Virus record (IMG/VR): IMGVR_UViG_3300044644_002107
Span: 1 to 55,569 of that record
Source of the DNA: a virus
DNA: 55,569 nt
Direction: 5' to 3' (one strand)
The notes beneath the pieces are model-generated. The model was given only the letters and a program-made list of their open reading frames with translations. It searched no databases and was not told the DNA's origin. Shown piece by piece: positions 33,472 through 39,689 of this stretch; positions within the stretch are counted from its first letter, which is position 1, and each line of letters opens with the position of its first letter. A program made the translations under genes and the position numbers.

Positions 33472-33833
33472 TTTTTAACTGATATCTCTAAAATTTTGTT
33501 AAAGTATGAAGAAGATACTTTGTGAGATATAATTGGAAGAGAAGATGAATTCAAAGCTACGGTTCTATAATCAAAGTAAGCTATGCCTTCGTCTTCATGT
33601 TCTTCTACATTGAACGGAAAAGGTATTTCAAAATTTTCTTTTTCTTTCTTAGAATTAAAAAGAGTTATTTGAATAAAAAAATGGGTCCGTCTAAATAATA
33701 ACAATCTACCTTGTTTGATTGGTTTATTGCTTAAATAAAACGACATTTCTTTTTGCAAACAAGAAAGGAGAAACTCTTCTCCAGGCATTTTGATAAAAGT
33801 AATATCATCAAGACTGTAAATTGAATCTGTCAT
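33468..33833 (-). CDS. Hypothetical protein in the co-chaperonin operon
   Basis: 121 residues, predicted mixed alpha/beta, with no motif that I recognise. It begins with ATGA overlap (33830-33833) with the stop of the WYL_2-like gene, so it is translationally coupled to it and to the GroES-like gene further upstream. Confidence 0.65.
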   Translation of the reverse strand: MTDSIYSLDDITFIKMPGEEFLLSCLQKEMSFYLSNKPIKQGRLLLFRRTHFFIQITLFNSKKEKENFEIPFPFNVEEHEDEGIAYFDYRTVALNSSSLPIISHKVSSSYFNKILEISVKN

Positions 33834-34216
33834 GTGTCCATGAATTGAGCTTTTTGAGTAGCCGACATATTGGATAGACGCTCAAAAAAGTATTTCCAAA
33901 ATTCAGCAGGATCTGGAGAAGTTTTAATAACAGCAATGACTTCTACGTCATCGCAATTAATCATTCTCCAATTCTGCATAAAGATATCCCACGTTACTAC
34001 TAAGTTTTTTGCTGCAGGATCGTATCTAAGAGAGCCGTTGGGGGGAACAAAGTGTAATATTTTTTTTCCAGGAGTTGATTGTAATAATCTTCTATCGTTG
34101 GTGCACAACATTCGTCTATAATCTTTAAATCCTGGTTTTGAACTGCGTCTGTGGAATCGAAGTTCTGCTGCATTCAAATGCAGTAAAGTCCATAATGCTG
34201 TGCGGCCTAATCTCAT
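33830..34216 (-). CDS. WYL_2-like protein, second copy of the family
   Basis: 128 residues. The segment NLVVTWDIFMQNWRMINCDDVEVIAVI near 70-96 parallels NLVVVWDVEKSAFRSFKLDSV of the gene at 15958, the defining element of the small SH3-like WYL_2/DUF2693 fold. The N-terminal part is basic (ELRFHRRSSKPGFKDYRR) and the C-terminus adds a helix (DPAEFWKYFFERLSNM). It starts in a TAATG overlap with the GroES-like gene. Role unknown; membership in the family is an inference from one motif. Confidence 0.55.
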   Translation of the reverse strand: MRLGRTALWTLLHLNAAELRFHRRSSKPGFKDYRRMLCTNDRRLLQSTPGKKILHFVPPNGSLRYDPAAKNLVVTWDIFMQNWRMINCDDVEVIAVIKTSPDPAEFWKYFFERLSNMSATQKAQFMDT

Positions 34217-34593
34217 TAAACTTCTGAATTTGGCTTACAAATGCCGAAAATTCTTTCTTCATTCAAGAAGACGTTCGTCTTTCCGTTTCTTTGAATACCA
34301 ACGATGCCCTTATCTCCCGGAAAGATAACATAGTGCCCTTGTTTTACTTGTTTGGTATTTGGTCCTGTGAGAACCACTCTTCCTACCCTCCAAGCCTTGT
34401 TGTCCACAACAGAGTGAGGCAACACAATGCCGTTTCTGACAAGCGAATTTCCATCAGATGCTACGTCTGCGTATTCAACTTGAATAACATCTCCTAAAAG
34501 CTCCGTAATTTCAAAATCTTCTGGAAGAGGGCAATTGTGATAAGGGTCGATGTCTGCTAGTCCATTGTTGTTACGTGGTAGTTCAGGTCGCAT
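34216..34593 (-). CDS. GroES/gp31-like co-chaperonin
   Basis: 125 residues from the ATG at 34593 (a TTG at 34632 is possible). Beta-barrel co-chaperonin features: GDVIQVEY near 35, RNGIVLPHSVVDNKAWRVGRVVLTGPNTKQVKQGHYVIFPGDKGI near 54-98 (like GroES 'GIvLP....ek...g.VvavG.G......vkvGD.V.f.k..G'), then NVFLNEERIFGI at the end (GroES '...l.e.diLai'). T4 gp31 replaces GroES so the host GroEL can fold gp23, so a capsid-folding role is likely. The mobile loop, which should be near VEYADVASDGNSLVRNG, is short. It diverges from the gene at 34644 over a 50-base gap. Confidence 0.8.
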   Translation of the reverse strand: MRPELPRNNNGLADIDPYHNCPLPEDFEITELLGDVIQVEYADVASDGNSLVRNGIVLPHSVVDNKAWRVGRVVLTGPNTKQVKQGHYVIFPGDKGIVGIQRNGKTNVFLNEERIFGICKPNSEV

Positions 34594-34630
34594 ATGAGGT
34601 TTACTTACTTGGAAAAAAGTGGTTGTCAAC

Positions 34631-34638
34631 AATAAGTA
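34631..34638 (+). promoter_or_regulatory. Late-promoter-like motif AATAAGTA
   Basis: AATAAGTA, AGCTT, ATG at 34644 (spacing 5), in the short divergent region with the co-chaperonin gene. Confidence 0.55.
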
Positions 34639-34643
34639 AGCTT

Positions 34644-35102
34644 ATGATATTTAAAGACCAGGAATTATTGTCAGAAGCCTATAACAAAGTAGCTAAAAAC
34701 AAATGCACGTGTGGTAAAAACTGCACATGCAGAAAAGAAGCTAAAAAACCTGTAAAGGAAGCTAAGCACGAAAAGCCTGATTACTTAGATGCAGATGAAG
34801 ATGGAGACGAAGAAGAGTCTTTAAAACAAGCTCTCAAAGATAAAGAAGCAAAGACTGAAAGTTTGTCTCTTTTCAAGTCTCTTTATAAGACAACAATTAA
34901 AGAAGAGAGTCCTTACTCCAACACTTTTGAGACTGACAAAAAAATTTGGACTTTAAGACGCCAAATTCACCCAGAAGCTCAATACTTTGTTCACTACAAA
35001 GATGGCAGAAAGTCTAAGCCACTAAAGGGAGAATCAGTGTTAATGACACTCAAAGCTGATGTGCATGACATTGAGTCAGTTGAGTCCGTTCACGAGGAGT
35101 AA
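34644..35102 (+). CDS. Putative internal head protein with Cys cluster and protease-site leader
   Basis: 152 residues from ATG at 34644, preferred over an upstream frame because of the promoter-like motif five bases before it. The N-terminus MIFKDQELLSEAYNKV has L-S-E|A at 9-12, as in two other candidate head proteins. A C-x-C-x4-C-x-C cluster follows (CTCGKNCTC, about 20-28), then charged linker (KPDYLDADEDGDEEESL), a second FKSLYKTTIKEES element and a globular C-terminus (IWTLRRQIHPEAQYFVHYKDG). The Cys cluster may bind metal. Role by analogy: internal or core head protein. The last 27 bases overlap the convergent gp62 gene. Confidence 0.65.
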   Translation: MIFKDQELLSEAYNKVAKNKCTCGKNCTCRKEAKKPVKEAKHEKPDYLDADEDGDEEESLKQALKDKEAKTESLSLFKSLYKTTIKEESPYSNTFETDKKIWTLRRQIHPEAQYFVHYKDGRKSKPLKGESVLMTLKADVHDIESVESVHEE

Positions 35103-35420
35103 AGCTTCTCGTTCGGAGATTTCTAATCCCTGAGCAAGAACTTTTATTCTTTTGTCTTCTTCTTCAACGGTATCCTTAACTTTTTTGATATAGTTAATTC
35201 TTGGACTATGGTTCATTCTCGGAAACATTGTTATCATTGTTTTATAATGGATTTGCTTGTCCTCTAACAATGTTTTGTTGTTCAAACCATTAATCGCTTC
35301 TCCTATTGTTGGATTAATAAAGCTTAACCAACGATTAACTAAAAAAGGAACGTAACCATCTAATACAAGATCTCCTTTTTTAGTTACTATTATATCTTTA
35401 AGGTAATCAAAAATTGTCAC
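35076..35420 (-). CDS. 62: Clamp-loader small subunit, T4 gp62-like
   Basis: 114 residues from a GTG at 35420, which gives the start (M)TIFDYLKDI; a TTG at 35432 is also open. KKGDLVLDGYVPFLVNRWLSF near 14-34 then EAINGLNNKTLLEDKQIHYKTMITMFPR near 42-70 follow gp62 of cyanophages ('K.dlm....y.pfmvNr.lS...d....ane.N....ldn..qydf....irkrkRf'). Gp62 joins gp44 to load the sliding clamp gp45 onto DNA. Gp44, gp45 and the polymerase are not in the window. It ends inside the convergent gene's 3' end, overlapping by 27 bases. Confidence 0.7.
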   Translation of the reverse strand: MTIFDYLKDIIVTKKGDLVLDGYVPFLVNRWLSFINPTIGEAINGLNNKTLLEDKQIHYKTMITMFPRMNHSPRINYIKKVKDTVEEEDKRIKVLAQGLEISEREALLLVNGLN

Positions 35421-35946
35421 GTCTTGTCTCAATAAAAATGCTTCTGGTCAATTGACGGAATGACTCCACAATACTGATTTCAAGGTCTAGCATTTTTTGA
35501 ATATCTAAGCTCAACAAATAAAAAGCATTGTCAGTATTTCCTTCCTCTAAGGGAAAAATTAAATGTAAGATAATTGAATCTTTAACTTGATTAATCATTG
35601 ACAAAGAAGCTTGTTTGTCATCAATAAAAATGCAGCTCTCGTCAACAATGCATTCTTTGCTTGTCATGGCTGTTAGCATTGATCCTATTTGAGCTGCATA
35701 CAAACGAGCAAAACATGCTCCTCCAAATACTTCTGTGTTAGGCAATTCTGCAACTACAACAAGAGCGTTCTTAAACGCCAATGGTCCAATTTTTGTTGGA
35801 GCATTAAACAGGACAACGTCTCCTAACGAAGAAACTGAATTGTGAAAAAGCTTGTATGCAAAGCGCTGTTGAGCTAAACAACAATCATACAATCCATCTT
35901 CTGTCAATAAATTAGTCTTTTGTATATGGTCTGGTGCTAATCTCAT
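35407..35946 (-). CDS. Hypothetical protein in the clamp-loader operon
   Basis: 179 residues. No recognised motif. AFKNALVVVAELPNTEVFGGACFARLYAAQIGSML suggests a mixed alpha/beta globular fold. It has about five Cys spread along the chain. It is linked by an ATGA-type overlap (35943-35946) to the glycosyltransferase before it and by overlap to gp62 after it, so it is expressed with replication and sugar genes. Not recognised. Confidence 0.65.
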   Translation of the reverse strand: MRLAPDHIQKTNLLTEDGLYDCCLAQQRFAYKLFHNSVSSLGDVVLFNAPTKIGPLAFKNALVVVAELPNTEVFGGACFARLYAAQIGSMLTAMTSKECIVDESCIFIDDKQASLSMINQVKDSIILHLIFPLEEGNTDNAFYLLSLDIQKMLDLEISIVESFRQLTRSIFIETRRDNF

Positions 35947-36614
35947 AAATATGTTTGTTTAAATTTTAAATTTGCCTCTTCCCATTGAGATGTCAACATT
36001 GAATCTCCAATTCCATAATGAATTACTCGGACAGGAAGCACTCCGCAAGTTACTTTTTTGTCATTTGCTCTCAAACAAAAGGCAATGTCGTAAAAATGAA
36101 AGTTAAAATTTTCATCAAAGTAAAGTTCTTTTTCTACTAAATCTTTTACTTTGCAAGAAATAAACAAACCATCAATGACAAGAGCTCTTGAATTTGTTGG
36201 ACCAAATATAGTGGTCCATATTTTGTTTTGATGAAAATGAGACACTTCTCCAACGTAGTTAGAGGCCTCTGCAGCAAGGTGCCAGGCAAGTTTGTTAGCG
36301 TGTTTATTAAACGTTTTAGCGCCAGCAAGGCCTGTAATCGAATATCGACTATTGATTAGTTTTTCGTATAAAAAGAGATCTTCCAATACAACATCGTCAT
36401 GCACAAACAAAACTACTTTGTCAATGTTTTCTGGGTCCTTCAAAACTTCGTTATAGCACTCCGATAACCCTTTTTGATTATCTTTAAAAACATGAAAGCT
36501 TATATTTGAATTTGTGTCATATTGCTTTTTCAAACTCTCGTATATTGGCTTTTGACTAAATTCATCGTTAGTCTTTGCTTGAGTGCAAACTACAATAAGC
36601 AGCTTGGTGTTCAT
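35943..36614 (-). CDS. GT2-like (StrF/family 2_5) glycosyltransferase
   Basis: 223 residues. KVVLFVHDDVVLEDLFLYEKL near 66-86 and AGAKTFNKHA near 96-105 follow the StrF-type GT2 pattern ('y..fvhqDv.l......' then 'vaGa.'). IDGLFISCKVKDL near 145-157 and FHFYDIAFCLRANDKK near 172-187 are the acceptor and 'h.yD.dlcl.....g' elements. The gene overlaps both neighbours by four bases in a compact operon with the TGT-like gene upstream. Substrate unknown; a glycosyl donor to modified bases is conceivable, but nothing shows that. Confidence 0.75.
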   Translation of the reverse strand: MNTKLLIVVCTQAKTNDEFSQKPIYESLKKQYDTNSNISFHVFKDNQKGLSECYNEVLKDPENIDKVVLFVHDDVVLEDLFLYEKLINSRYSITGLAGAKTFNKHANKLAWHLAAEASNYVGEVSHFHQNKIWTTIFGPTNSRALVIDGLFISCKVKDLVEKELYFDENFNFHFYDIAFCLRANDKKVTCGVLPVRVIHYGIGDSMLTSQWEEANLKFKQTYL

Positions 36615-37402
36615 ATATTTTTATATTTCTGCTTTAGGTATTGAATATTTGTTTTTGCAAGTTGCTGTTGCTCTTTTGTAAGAGTTACATCAAAATATTC
36701 ATTAGTGGTTGGAATCCTAGTTGTATTTCCACTTTCGAAAAGAATGTTGTTAATTGCAGCAAGAACAGTATAACAGCTATCCGAACTACGAATAAAAGGA
36801 AGTTTATGTTTTAAATAATATTCAAACTCATCGTGTTCCCCCATTCCTAATAGATGTAGTGGTTTTGTAAGTAAACCATTCTCATAAAGTTCCTTTACAC
36901 ATTCGTTACGAGACACTGCTATCATTTTATCATCCGTGGCATCATTCCAACACTTTGGAACGGCTATTTTGCTTAATCCTATAGTCTTTACGAACGGATT
37001 GAGACACATTTGCATGTAACACTCTATCCATTCTTTCTTTGTAGAACCTTGAGGACAAGCAAATATATTTGTCTTGTCTAGCAAATGCCTTTTAAACATT
37101 TCTTGAATAAAGTTGTCGAGATTTTTAAGTGTTTGCTTTTGATTAAAAAGGACATCTGGAGCAATGACTTCTGTAGGTTGCAACTCTTCTGTTGCTTCCA
37201 AAAGCATTTCTTGAGTAACCAAACTATGTTCGGCTGCTCCGTTATCAAGCAAAATAAAAGCGTCTGGTTTCTTTTTCCTTAAATCCAAAAAATACCTTCT
37301 GTACTGTTTGTTTTGTACATAATGATGGCACAACGCAAAGTACCAATCTCCGTTATCCATCATATCTAAATGGCTGTTTGGTGGTATGCAGAAAAATTTC
37401 AT
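36611..37402 (-). CDS. TGT/DpdA-like (7-deazaguanine transglycosylase) protein
   Basis: 263 residues. AFILLDNGAAEHSLVT near 48-63 corresponds to the 'lDnGafe' catalytic Asp element of TIM-barrel TGT-like proteins; EVIAPDVLFNQKQTLKNL near 78-95, IFACPQGSTKKEWIECY near 113-129, KTIGLSKIAVP near 138-148, HLLGMGEHDEFEYYL and FIRSSDSCYTVLA near 208-220 match the order of phage DpdA-type transferases, including a second Asp (SSDS). DpdA swaps guanine in DNA for a 7-deazaguanine such as preQ0. I see no C-x-C-x2-C zinc site. It forms a four-base-overlap chain with the kinase upstream and the GT downstream. Could instead act on tRNA. Confidence 0.65.
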   Translation of the reverse strand: MKFFCIPPNSHLDMMDNGDWYFALCHHYVQNKQYRRYFLDLRKKKPDAFILLDNGAAEHSLVTQEMLLEATEELQPTEVIAPDVLFNQKQTLKNLDNFIQEMFKRHLLDKTNIFACPQGSTKKEWIECYMQMCLNPFVKTIGLSKIAVPKCWNDATDDKMIAVSRNECVKELYENGLLTKPLHLLGMGEHDEFEYYLKHKLPFIRSSDSCYTVLAAINNILFESGNTTRIPTTNEYFDVTLTKEQQQLAKTNIQYLKQKYKNI

Positions 37403-37833
37403 TGCTTTAAAATATATTTTTTAACTCCCAAAATACCTAAATTAATATCTCCTTGTTCTGCTTCTTTAAAAGGAACAGCATCTCCTTGTCGAGCTCTTTG
37501 TTTGTAACGCTTTTTGCGTTCTTTCTTCGGACATTCAATCCAAAGCAAAGTTGCTTCAGGAAAATGTTCTAGTATTTCCTTTTGCCTAACTCCACAAATT
37601 ACATAGTTGTTGGTGATATCTAGCTCATCTCTAAGATGTATTTTGTATTTTAGCTGTTTAACGATTGTTTCATGAAGTTCTTTTGAATTCTGAAGCTCTC
37701 TGCGCTCTGAAGTATTTTTAATTTCTCTTACAATATCTCCAACTTCAATAAACAAACCTGCCACTGACCCAGCCATGGCTTTAGCATACCGAGTTTTTCC
37801 AGAACAAAGCTGACCACAGACAAACGTAATCAT
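37399..37833 (-). CDS. P-loop kinase
   Basis: 144 residues. VCGQLCSGKTRYAKAMA near 4-20 is a Walker A (GxxxxGKT) with a following helix, IEVGDIVREI an early NMP-binding-like element, and ECPKKERKKRYKQRARQGD near 97-115 a lid with Arg cluster, as in small (d)NMP or adenylate-kinase-type enzymes. In this operon a nucleotide or dNMP kinase would fit DNA modification or nucleotide supply. Substrate not determined. Four-base overlaps link it to the QueD-like and TGT-like genes. Confidence 0.75.
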   Translation of the reverse strand: MITFVCGQLCSGKTRYAKAMAGSVAGLFIEVGDIVREIKNTSERRELQNSKELHETIVKQLKYKIHLRDELDITNNYVICGVRQKEILEHFPEATLLWIECPKKERKKRYKQRARQGDAVPFKEAEQGDINLGILGVKKYILKQ

Positions 37834-38189
37834 TTATATACCTTAGCTCCGTTTTCGTTGTCTTCAAGAACTTCTACGATCTCACAATCAAATTTTTTGA
37901 GAAGCTCTTCGGCCAGCATCTCACATGACCTTGATCCAAGTTCTCCTGGTCGGCCATACTTTGTTTCGAGATAATTTTGCACTCGACGCTTAAAAAGAAT
38001 AATTTCCACATCTCTATCATCATGAGTTACGTGCTTTTCTAGCGTAACGAAAAACAAATGTCTGTGTCTATCAAAGAGGAAATGGATTTCTGGGTTGTCA
38101 GGAAGAGCCTCTTTGACTCCCTGCCAGTTGTGAAAAGCTTCGTATTGAAGTGTAATAATAACAGTAGTAGTAGTCATTGACATAATCAT
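37830..38189 (-). CDS. QueD/6-pyruvoyl-tetrahydropterin-synthase-like protein
   Basis: 119 residues from ATG at 38189 (alternative ATGs at 38183 and 38177). LQYEAFHNWQGV near 14-25 parallels the 'F.AaH' of QueD, HRHLFFVTLEKHV near 42-54 the 'lHGH.y.v.v...g' zinc-binding strand, DVEIILFKRRVQNYL the 'g.viDF..lk' element, and SRSCEMLAEELL plus VLEDNENGAKVY the closing 'ptsE.la..i' and 'v.Et..n...y'. The two His of H-x-H and an earlier His could bind zinc. The LDH catalytic region is not clear. It starts the operon ahead of the kinase and TGT-like genes. A T-fold assignment is likely; activity uncertain. Confidence 0.55.
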   Translation of the reverse strand: MIMSMTTTTVIITLQYEAFHNWQGVKEALPDNPEIHFLFDRHRHLFFVTLEKHVTHDDRDVEIILFKRRVQNYLETKYGRPGELGSRSCEMLAEELLKKFDCEIVEVLEDNENGAKVYK

Positions 38190-38214
38190 ACTTTCGAATT
38201 GTCAGTGATCAACG

Positions 38215-39192
38215 TTAGATTTTAATATTTTTGAGCCAAACATTATTTTTCTCATGCCACTTTAATGTTTTTATTAATCCCTCTTCAAATGATACTGTTG
38301 GTTCATATCCTATTAACGTTTTTGCTTTTGTTATATTAGCTTGAGTAGTTAAAATATCAGCAGCATGAAAGTCTCTAGTTTCTCTAACCGGACTATCTAC
38401 TCCTCTTTGCTTGCAAATAAAATCAATTGTCCAGTTTAAACTTTTAGGATCTCTTCCTCCTCCGAGGTTCAAAATTTCGTATCCTAAAAGTTTAGAAGCT
38501 TGAATCGTTCCTCTTGCAATATCATCTACATATGTGAAATCCCGAGACTGAGATCCGTCTCCAAAAATTTCAAGCGGGTGGCTTTCGTCAATCCATTTAA
38601 TAAACCTAAAAATACTCATGTCTGGCCTTCCTGCAGGACCAAATACTGTAAAATACCGTACTACTGAAATATCTAAACCATAAAGGTGATGATAACTATA
38701 AGCCATTAGTTCTGCTGCTTTTTTTGAAGCTGCATATGGAGACAAAGGAGTGTTTACAGCAAGGTCTTCTCTAAAAGGCATTTGTTGTCCAGCATATAAA
38801 GAAGAGGTAGAAGCTAACACCATTTTCTGTACGCTTGTGTTTCTCATGGCCTCTAAAAGATTTAAAGTTCCTACAGCGTTTGTTGACATGTACACATAAG
38901 GATTCTTTAAGCTATTGTGAACTCCTGCTCGAGCAGCTAAGTTGTAAATAGTTTCAAATTGAACTGATTCAAATAGCTCAAAAATTTTATTTTTATCTTC
39001 AATATCTATTTCTAAAAATTTAAAATTCTTAGTACAATAATGTAATTCATTTAATCTGTGAGTTTTAAGAGTGGGACTATAATAGTCGTTTAAATTATCG
39101 ATACCTACTACATTGTGTCCTTCTGCTAAAAGCATTTTACAAACGACAGAACCTATAAACCCAGCACAACCTGTAACTAAAACAGTATTCAT
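38215..39192 (-). CDS. NAD-dependent nucleotide-sugar epimerase (UDP-glucuronate epimerase-like)
   Basis: 325 residues. An extended SDR: TGCAGFIG near 7-14 (NAD-binding), NLNDYYSP near 33-40 typical of UDP-glucuronate 4-epimerases, NLAARAGVHNSLKNP near 83-97, STSSLYA near 128-134, the catalytic YAASK near 152-156 (Tyr, Lys), FTVFGPAGRPDMSIF near 180-195 and DGSQSRDFTYVDDI near 216-229. UDP-GlcA 4-epimerases have the same 'VYGP.GRPDMA' and 'RDFTYIDDI' signatures. It would supply galacturonic acid or another sugar for the window's glycosyltransferases. It is separated from the upstream gene by a terminator. Confidence 0.88.
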   Translation of the reverse strand: MNTVLVTGCAGFIGSVVCKMLLAEGHNVVGIDNLNDYYSPTLKTHRLNELHYCTKNFKFLEIDIEDKNKIFELFESVQFETIYNLAARAGVHNSLKNPYVYMSTNAVGTLNLLEAMRNTSVQKMVLASTSSLYAGQQMPFREDLAVNTPLSPYAASKKAAELMAYSYHHLYGLDISVVRYFTVFGPAGRPDMSIFRFIKWIDESHPLEIFGDGSQSRDFTYVDDIARGTIQASKLLGYEILNLGGGRDPKSLNWTIDFICKQRGVDSPVRETRDFHAADILTTQANITKAKTLIGYEPTVSFEEGLIKTLKWHEKNNVWLKNIKI

Positions 39193-39207
39193 TGTTTTTA
39201 TTTAAAC

Positions 39208-39240
39208 AAAAAAAAGCCCTTTGCAACAGCAAAGGGCTTT
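39208..39240 (-). terminator. Intrinsic terminator for the small codon-biased gene
   Basis: AAAGCCCTTTGC (39213-39224) pairs with GCAAAGGGCTTT (39229-39240) around AACA; on the minus strand the hairpin is followed by a run of T. It lies 22 bases after the stop of the gene at 39262 and just before the epimerase start. Confidence 0.92.
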
Positions 39241-39261
39241 GATTCAGAAGCTATAAAAAGC

Positions 39262-39495
39262 TTATGCTTCTACTGTAGCAAAACGACCAAACTCATCACG
39301 AACGTTGTAGAAACGCTCACGAAGAACAGCGCTATTGGAGCGATCCAAAAAGCCAAGAAACTCATAGCGACTTGGATTGATCTTGCGCTGAATCATCTTG
39401 GTCTTCTTCGCGACGGAAAGACCAGAAGGAATGTTGTTTTTGCCGGTGATTGCCTCGAGAGGCTTGATGCGTGTGTTTGTTGGTGATGTATTCAT
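39262..39495 (-). CDS. Small basic protein with strong capsid-like codon bias
   Basis: 77 residues. All eight arginines are CGT or CGC, while most neighbours use AGA; the major capsid gene shows a similar bias. Together with its own strong terminator and an AAGG before the ATG, this suggests high expression. The chain is basic in the centre (AKKTKMIQRKINPSRYEF) and ends ERFYNVRDEFGRFATVEA. No family is recognised. An overlapping frame at 39362-39601 is shorter in sense and ignored. Perhaps an abundant virion or DNA-binding protein. Confidence 0.75.
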   Translation of the reverse strand: MNTSPTNTRIKPLEAITGKNNIPSGLSVAKKTKMIQRKINPSRYEFLGFLDRSNSAVLRERFYNVRDEFGRFATVEA

Positions 39496-39551
39496 CGGCC
39501 CTTAATATCCCATATGTTTGAGGCCAGTTCAACGGTATTTTTAAAAGAATA

Positions 39552-39689
39552 TTAAATAGCTGCGTTAATAGCTGCCATAAGAGCTGAAACTCTTGTGTCA
39601 AGTTTAGCTAGATCAATTGCTTCTCCTATTGAATAAAAAGACAAACGATGATCCGCGCGATTATTACTAGTAAAACTTCCAAATACCAT
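39552..39689 (-). CDS. 45-residue protein coupled to the fibre gene
   Basis: ATG at 39689, stop TAA at 39552-39554. The start overlaps the stop of the large fibre gene in TAATG, so it is translationally coupled. Sequence: a short polar start (VFGSFTSNNRADHRLS), then a helix (IGEAIDLAKLDTRVSALMAA). The length and tight coupling suggest a chaperone-like or tail-end helix protein, but this is not shown. No family. Confidence 0.55.
   Translation of the reverse strand: MVFGSFTSNNRADHRLSFYSIGEAIDLAKLDTRVSALMAAINAAI

Noticed and set aside
39496-39551. Sigma70-like promoter TTGAAC-N17-GATATT before the codon-biased gene
   Set aside because: Two mismatches to consensus and no supporting copies; mentioned only as a possibility.
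39362-39601. Overlapping minus frame of 79 codons across the small codon-biased gene
   Set aside because: It lacks the CGT/CGC bias in its own frame and overlaps two better-supported genes.
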